From positions 1,302,001-1,366,000 of the forward strand of contig NC_089452.1 of the NCBI RefSeq assembly GCF_026210795.1: DNA of 64,000 bases, given 5' to 3'. Positions 58,819 through 64,000 of this stretch are shown in pieces. The notes beneath the pieces are model-generated. The model searched no databases and had not been told where the DNA came from. It saw nothing but the letters and a program-made list of their open reading frames with translations. Position 1 is the first letter of the stretch; every line of letters begins with the position of its first letter. This DNA comes from Rhizophagus irregularis. Its lineage: Eukaryota; Glomeromycota; Glomeromycetes; Glomerales; Glomeraceae. A program made the position numbers and the translations under genes.

Positions 58819-59330
58819 TTATTCAATAGTAATTTTCTTTCCAGTAGGAGCACTCTTTGGAAGTTTCAATTCAAGAAGTCCATCCTCAAATTTAGCCGTG
58901 ATATCTTCTGCTTTTACATTTGGTGGCAATGAAATACTACGAGTGAAAGAACCATAGGAACGTTCTTGAATAAGAGTTTTTCCTTTTTCATATTTTTGGT
59001 CTTTTTTGGTTTCCCCAGAAATTATAAGAGCGTTGTCACGAACATCAATGTTAATTTGATCTTTATTCAATCCCTACAAAATTATAATGTTAATATATCA
59101 GATATAAGAAATTAAAACGACGTAAGAAAGTTTGAAAAATAAAATAGTTAAATACATACTGGTAATTCTGCATTGACGAGAAATTCTTTATCATTTTCGT
59201 GAACGTCTATTAAAGGAGCAAAATAAGTATTATTTCCACGACCAGAACGAGTACCTCCACGTCTGGCTACGTTCAAGTCTTTAATAAAATCATCGAAGAC
59301 ATGATTAATATTGCTTTGGTAGAGAGACAT
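58819..59330 (-). CDS. Small heat shock protein (Hsp20/alpha-crystallin), two exons, 141 aa
   Basis: Exon 1 is 59160-59330 and exon 2 is 58819-59073. The intron is 86 bp with GTATGT..TAG, phase 0. The N-terminal arm is short (MSLYQSNINHVFDDFIKDL) with a glycine/arginine linker. The alpha-crystallin domain follows from about residue 38: FAPLIDVHENDKEFLVNAEL, then DNALIISGE, then RSYGSFTRSISLPPNV, ending with GLLELKLPK. A KKITIE tail follows. Length is typical for a compact cytosolic small Hsp, an ATP-independent holdase that binds unfolding proteins. No targeting signal was seen. The start is the only ATG before the conserved part. A heat-shock element and TATA box lie upstream, which fits heat or stress induction. 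Confidence 0.95.
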
Positions 59331-59438
59331 TTTGTACTATTTAAATTTGAAAGTTGGTTTTAAAAAGATTTTTTTTTCTGGTGTTATTTTTTGTAATCTT
59401 TGATAAAATTGGTGTCTTGAAATCCTGGATTCAGGATA

Positions 59439-59446
59439 TATTTATA
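59439..59446 (-). promoter_or_regulatory. TATA box of the Hsp20 gene
   Basis: TATAAATA on the minus strand, about 110 bp before the ATG and 43 bp downstream of the heat-shock element. Position and context support a core promoter. Confidence 0.6.
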
Positions 59447-59489
59447 TTTCTAAAAATTTCCGCTAGCAATTTCTAGCATAAATTTCATG

Positions 59490-59507
59490 GAAACTTCACG
59501 AAAATTC
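59490..59507 (-). promoter_or_regulatory. Heat-shock element upstream of Hsp20
   Basis: GAAACTTCACGAAAATTC has four alternating GAA/TTC units at exact 5-bp spacing, the binding pattern of trimeric heat shock factor. It lies about 160 bp before the ATG. Confidence 0.8.
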
Positions 59508-59540
59508 TATCACATGGTAGAAACGATTGCGTAGATCTTT

Positions 59541-59886
59541 CCTTTTTTAGATTGTGGCAGCCAGAATTTATTGCATTTTTGGATACTGACCGGCATTATT
59601 GTAAATCCGGCCTAAATAAAATTTACCTCCATAAGGGGCGTCCTACGATTGGCCGGATTAGGAGTTATGCACTTGCACGTGATAGCGTTAACGTCCAGTT
59701 CGTACATTAATATCGTATATTCACTGTAAAGTAACCCGCCCCATAAGTCCATAATATCGACACTTTAATTTATTCGCCGGAATTTACAATAATTTCGGCT
59801 GAAAAGAAACCCTCGATGAAAATCATTACAGTAAATTTCACAGTTGATATAATTCGGAAAATGACACAACTTATGAAGTCAATGTG
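59541..59886. repeat. Interspersed repeat, copy B (uninterrupted)
   Basis: Full-length relative of the repeat broken at 5-109 and 6406-6548. It retains the ends CCTTTTTTAG and GTCAATGTG and the inverted internal motif TTGTAAATCCGGCC / GCCGGAATTTACAA. It also has a middle section (59620-59750) not matched in copy A. It lies about 35 bp upstream of the heat-shock element. Confidence 0.75.
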
Positions 59887-60442
59887 AACAATGCAATTTG
59901 GGCGAAAAGAAGTAATTTATTTTAATTATGCATATATTAATTTTTATTTACTTATTTATTTATGTTTTATTAATAACGATTCTTTTTATCTTTTTTACAG
60001 GATTCTGATCAATGTTGCTGCACCTCAACGTTGGTGATCAGGTGGAAACAAAACTTAGCTAAAACAGTAACGAATTTTTAAAAAAACGTTAAAAATTAGA
60101 TTTGAAAAGATGAGAAAAGTTATTTATAATTAGGGTGAATTATTCACCCCGATTACGTTGAAAATTTATTTGTTTGTTTATGTACTGTAATTATACTGCA
60201 TAATATGCACGTCACATTTACCTACATGACCGAATTAAAACACTCTTTTACTTATCAAAATCTTGTAGAAAAAGCAGTCTTTATTTAGTTTACTTTCTAA
60301 ATATTCATTTTTTCTTTCCAATTAAAGTCAACAAAAAATAAGGAACCATACCAAAATTTACCAGTAATTTACCGTTATGTTAAAATTTTAAGTTAAATTT
60401 TTAGAGATACTTATTTAAATACATTTTTCTTTATTTTAAAAG
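59887..60442. other. Intergenic, no gene seen
   Basis: AT-rich spacer. Ends at an acceptor-like TTAAAAG before the next relic. Confidence 0.45.
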
Positions 60443-61420
60443 AAAATATTCCAATGGAAAGTAATAATGAATATAATGTTCCAAATGGTGAAGGAAGTAG
60501 AATAATTCAAAATAATAGCACAAATTATAACGAAAGGGACAACAATTTGATAATTACTGGAAATGTATTAGGTAAAAGTTATTATTATTTATTGAATCCA
60601 TAAATCTTTTATGGCAATTTCGTCTATACAAGTATTAATTTATTATTTGAATGATTTTTTTAATTGTTAGCAAATTTATGAATGAATTTAAAATTGAAGT
60701 TTCATTATTTTGTTACTTTGTAAATGATTAACAGACTATAAATTTTGACAGAATTTCATTCTTTATCGTTTATTTTAATGGTTTTATTAAAGTTTATTAT
60801 TTTTTTCTAATGTTATTTATTATCTTTTATCATTTAATGTTATTAAAGCAAGTAACAGAATTCATTTAATGTAATGGACAATTACCATAATTCAGATAGA
60901 AATTAACTTAGAGATTGCCATCTCTTAAAATTGCAGAATGTTACGTTGAGCAGTATGCAAAATAACAGTACTTTGCAGTTTTGAAGTTTTAAAGCAAAAC
61001 TTGAACTTTATGAAGATAAAATATTCTGCTGAAAGAAAGTTTTCAAGTGTCAAATTAAAGAAAGGAAATAGATTATGAATGGCAAATTAACTTGAGAAAG
61101 CAAAATTCCTCATTACATTGATTAAAGACATTCATAATCATAATGCTTTTAAAGAAACAATTAAATTTGCTTCTGTTTTCAAAGTATTTAGAATTTACTC
61201 TAGTGATAATGTAAGAAATTGCATTTTATATAGTGAATGACCATTGTGATGCTACTACAATTTGGAAACTTTTGCAACAAAAATATCCTGAATGAGTTTT
61301 TTTAACTCAGGATATAGATAATGCAGTTAAGCAGCAGTATAATGATATCTAAACTGGAGATGCTTCATCTTTATTAATTAAACTGCTTCAATTACAACAT
61401 GAGTTTTATCTTGGTTTGTA
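60443..61420 (+). pseudogene. Possible copia gag-like relic
   Basis: An exon-like stretch between AG (60442) and GTAAAAG (60572) reads MESNNEYNVPNGEGSRIIQN and on to LIITGNVLG. Decayed islands lie downstream. DHCDATTIWKLLQQKYP near 61230-61290 resembles the UBN2-type gag of Ty1/copia elements (pattern A..IW..L...Y). TQDIDNAVKQQYNDI follows. Stops and frame changes occur throughout. No long terminal repeats or polymerase were found, so the class is tentative. Confidence 0.3.
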
Positions 61421-61841
61421 AAGCTTTGGATTGATGATTCTTCTCATCAATTATATATATATATATATAGAGAATGTTCTTAACAATGTAAATGATGGCT
61501 TCATTTTAATGATATATATTATTATTATTCATGATAGCACTGCTGCTAAAACAAATAAGTATAATTATCCATTAAGTTTATTTATATTAATAAATAATTT
61601 AACAAAAATAAACTAGTTGCACAAGCATTTCTTGCAGATAAGCAGCAGGAATCATATATTCAACATGTTTGGAGGCTACGGGTGTACGATCAAAAACATT
61701 TGTTACAACGCTGATCCTGCTATTCTTGTGGCTTCATCAGTAGTTTTTGACAAATTTCATATGTAGTATCTTTATCACCTTTATCAAAATATTCCCAAAA
61801 ACTTTCGTTCGTGTCTTTATACAAATTAACAAAATTTTATT

Positions 61842-62470
61842 ATGGATTTCAAGTATATTCAAAAGTCATTAACAGAAGAGGTTTTTAATATTGATAAATA
61901 TGACAAATATCTAAATGGAGAGAGGTATATTACAAATACAATATTTAATAGGATAGGAAACTCATCGTGTCAAATTAGAAAATTTTTTTATTCAGAAAGC
62001 AGTACAATCTTCATTTACTTTTGCTTCAAGTTGAGAAATTGTAGAACAACATCTTGAAACAGAAATATCAACAATCATATCAATACTCTATTTAAAAAGC
62101 TTCTACTTGCTTTAATTTATATACAACCCTTTATTGCAAGTAATTTTTTTCCAGAAGTTGATAAAATAATCAAAAAATATGTCACAAAACTGATTCACGA
62201 ACAAATGTATGAATAGTCAGTACTTTATAAGGCATATTAGATATCTTTAAATGAAATCAATTATGATGAATTTGAACCAATAGTCATGAACCTCAAAAAA
62301 CATCTAATACCAAAATTTTCTTAAAAATAGATGAATACCGTGAGATGTATTTACAATCAGTAAGTCTAACTTTTTTAAGAATACGTCGCATAGTTATAAC
62401 AGAAATAGGCTGTTTTGTACGGGATGTCCATACGGTCGAAAGTTTTCTTGAACAAAACTGATCTTTTTTA
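61842..62470 (+). pseudogene. Unknown gene relic
   Basis: Protein-like stretches in changing frames: MDFKYIQKSLTEEVFNIDKY from 61842, then EQHLETEISTIISILY, ASNFFPEVDKIIKKYVTKLI, SLNEINYDEFEPIVMNLKK and RIRRIVITEIGCFVRDVHTV. At least three frame changes and stops are visible. It may be a transposase or lineage-specific protein; no domain was recognised. Confidence 0.4.
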
Positions 62471-62571
62471 GCAAAATCTTTGAGCTGAGGAATTAAAAAA
62501 TGGTGGACGACCAGTTCTTTTTTTTTTTTGTGTTAAAGAATGAGTTTCATGAAAACGTTTTATTATATCAT

Positions 62572-62698
62572 CCCTGTAAAAAATCTGATCCGTGTTTTAT
62601 CTTTCCATGTTTTTCCGTGAATGTATCATTTTTCACGGAATTTTTATGGAAGACACGGAGAAATAATGGAAATATACGGATAAAAATCTTTTATAGGG
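62572..62698. mobile_element. CCCTATAA-family MITE, 127 bp, 3-bp TSD CAT
   Basis: Begins CCCTGTAAAAAATCTGATCCG and ends CGGATAAAAATCTTTTATAGGG, an imperfect inverted pair. CAT is duplicated at 62569-62571 and 62699-62701. The interior has CCGTGAATG / TTTTTCACGG palindromes. It is related by its ends to the 1.49-kb element at 18087. Confidence 0.75.
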
Positions 62699-63345
62699 CA
62701 TTAACGGTAGTATTCCCACACCCCAAATTTTTAGCAATAGTGCGGACTCGATTGTCCACGTAAATAAATAAGATGCATTATTTACATCATAACAATATGT
62801 CATGATCTACTATCTGCATAACCGTAGATTTTTTGGGTAAGTGGCTTCATATTTTCAGAAAGTTCTAGAAAAAATGGGTTTTGGGAGTACAAAATTATGC
62901 ATTGTTACGTCATAACAATATGTCATGGTCTGCATAATTTTATCAAACCGGATATATAATAAAATGATAAACCTCTTTAACATACTTATATAGTTCTCAA
63001 AGAGCGGTTGGTTTCGGAAAAATGTATGATGCACATTAACACACAAGTATCGAACGATGATCAACATATGCATCATAAATTATCCAAGAAATAGTACTAC
63101 TTTCTTTCTTTGGCAAATATACAAAGAAACATTTTCATCACAAAGAGAGATATTTTTTTTTTCATAAAAATTCAATGGATGCCGTACAACTCCTCGGAAT
63201 TAAATAATTTAACTTATGAAAAAATAACTAGACAGCAATTATTAGAGGAAAACTTATAAATATAACACATAACAGTCATGGATTTTTATCAATATTCCTT
63301 AAAATATAACAATAAAATAATCGTAAATAAAAGCATTTAATTAAA
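62699..63345. other. Intergenic, 5' flank of the last kinase
   Basis: Mixed sequence. A 73-codon minus-strand frame (62855-63076) has no recognisable motif. Confidence 0.45.
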
Positions 63346-64000
63346 ATGATAAGAATTATTTTAATTGTGATTTTGATTTATTATTTTATTATCACATTTT
63401 TCCATTCAAAAACACTAATAATATGGATCCCATTTTCTCAAATAAAATGTTTAAAAGTAAAAGCAAGAGGTCATTTTGGCATTATATACCGAGGTATTTG
63501 GATAGATAAAACTGTTGCTATAAAGAAATTCTTGGACTCAAAAGATTTTGATGCATATTTTTGGAATGAGGTATGTACTGTTGCAGTTTTTTTTTTCTTT
63601 AAATGATTTTTGGGAATTTATTATAATTATTAAAATTATTAGTTAAAATCACATTGCAAGTGCTGTGGCTGCGGATGTATTAATAGGTGTTACGGTATTA
63701 CAATGGATCCAAAAACCAAAGATTATATGTTAGTGCTACAATATGCAAAGGAGAATTTACATGAATATTTACAAACTAATTATGTCAAGATTACATGGAA
63801 AGAAAAGGTTGAAATGTTATATCAAATATCAATTGGGTAAATAGTATACAGTATATTTAAAATAAACCAGTTTGTTAACCAGATAACCATTGAACATAAT
63901 TTGAGCCAGTATTAAACCTTTCGGTCAGAATTATTTCTTTTTATTCTCAAATCATACTAAATTAGCCAAATATTTAATCCTGGACGTAATTATGTTTTAA
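63346..64000 (+). CDS. Protein kinase with N-terminal hydrophobic segment, 5' part, cut by window end
   Basis: Exon 1 is 63346-63570 (75 codons). A 72-bp intron follows. Exon 2 is 63643-63836, then a GTAAAT donor; the rest lies past the window or in unrecognised exons. The protein starts with a hydrophobic stretch (MIRIILIVILIYYFIITFF), a possible signal anchor. The kinase domain begins IIWIPFSQIKCLKV. It has a glycine loop in ARGHFGIIY, lysine in TVAIKKF, and then CINRCYGITMDPKTKDYMLV (hinge region) and LHEYLQTNYVKITWKEK. It resembles Rhizophagus TKL kinases but lacks the zinc motif in front. A cysteine cluster (HCKCCGCGC) sits at the start of exon 2. The catalytic loop is not in the window, so activity cannot be judged. 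Confidence 0.75.

Noticed and set aside
1-64000. tRNA, rRNA and bacterial-type operon signals
   Set aside because: No tRNA-like B box with a matching acceptor stem was recognised by eye, no rRNA-like conserved sequence was seen, and the genes are spliced and monocistronic. A covariance-model scan would be decisive for tRNAs.

Overview
The window looks like nuclear DNA of an arbuscular mycorrhizal fungus, most likely Rhizophagus or a close glomeromycete. This is inference from composition and gene families. The DNA is very AT-rich and gene-sparse. Introns are mostly 70-115 bp with GT..AG ends. The genes belong to families known to be expanded in these fungi: F-box-like proteins, tyrosine-kinase-like (TKL) kinases with an N-terminal zinc motif, Sel1-repeat kinases and APH-type phosphotransferases. 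No bacterial operons, ribosome binding sites, rRNA, tRNA or CRISPR arrays were seen.

Layout. 1-6548: a hAT DNA transposon (110-6405, 8-bp target duplication, degenerate transposase on the minus strand) sits inside an older interspersed repeat. The hAT itself carries a nested foldback-like palindromic element. 7.9-14.1 kb: a segmental duplication of an F-box gene; copy 1 is open and copy 2 has a 3' frameshift. Two short hAT-type elements lie in or between the copies, and one has an empty counterpart site in copy 2. 14.6-16.0 kb: a heavily frameshifted unknown gene. 17.0-19.6 kb: a hAT MITE (miniature non-autonomous element) and a 1.5-kb CCCTATAA-ended element. 21.0-23.9 kb: an F-box pseudogene and a ubiquitin-conjugating enzyme (E2) pseudogene. 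24.6-26.5 kb: a six-exon kinase. 27.7-28.2 kb: a three-exon small membrane protein gene. 28.4 kb: an HNH/NUMOD homing-endonuclease relic. 30.4-35.9 kb: two intact F-box-like genes flanking a hAT MITE. 38.5-42.1 kb: inverted duplicated gene fragments and a broken APH-type phosphotransferase. 43.0-44.9 kb: a Sel1-kinase gene frameshifted at its catalytic loop. 51.2-53.4 kb: a nine-exon kinase. 54.3-55.5 kb: an F-box pseudogene fused to an inverted kinase 5' fragment. 57.4-57.9 kb: a candidate small three-exon gene. 58.8-59.5 kb: an Hsp20 gene with a heat-shock element. 60.4-62.5 kb: retroelement-like and unknown relics. 63.3-64.0 kb: the 5' end of another kinase.

The genes do not form one pathway. 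The region reads as a fast-turnover accessory block where F-box and kinase families duplicate, decay and recombine among small DNA transposons. The best-supported intact genes are the kinases at 24571-26467 and 51150-53428, the F-box genes at 8194, 30428 and 34590, the Hsp20 gene, and the small membrane protein gene at 27671-28188. Several of these were assembled by hand from splice signals and consistent intron phase.
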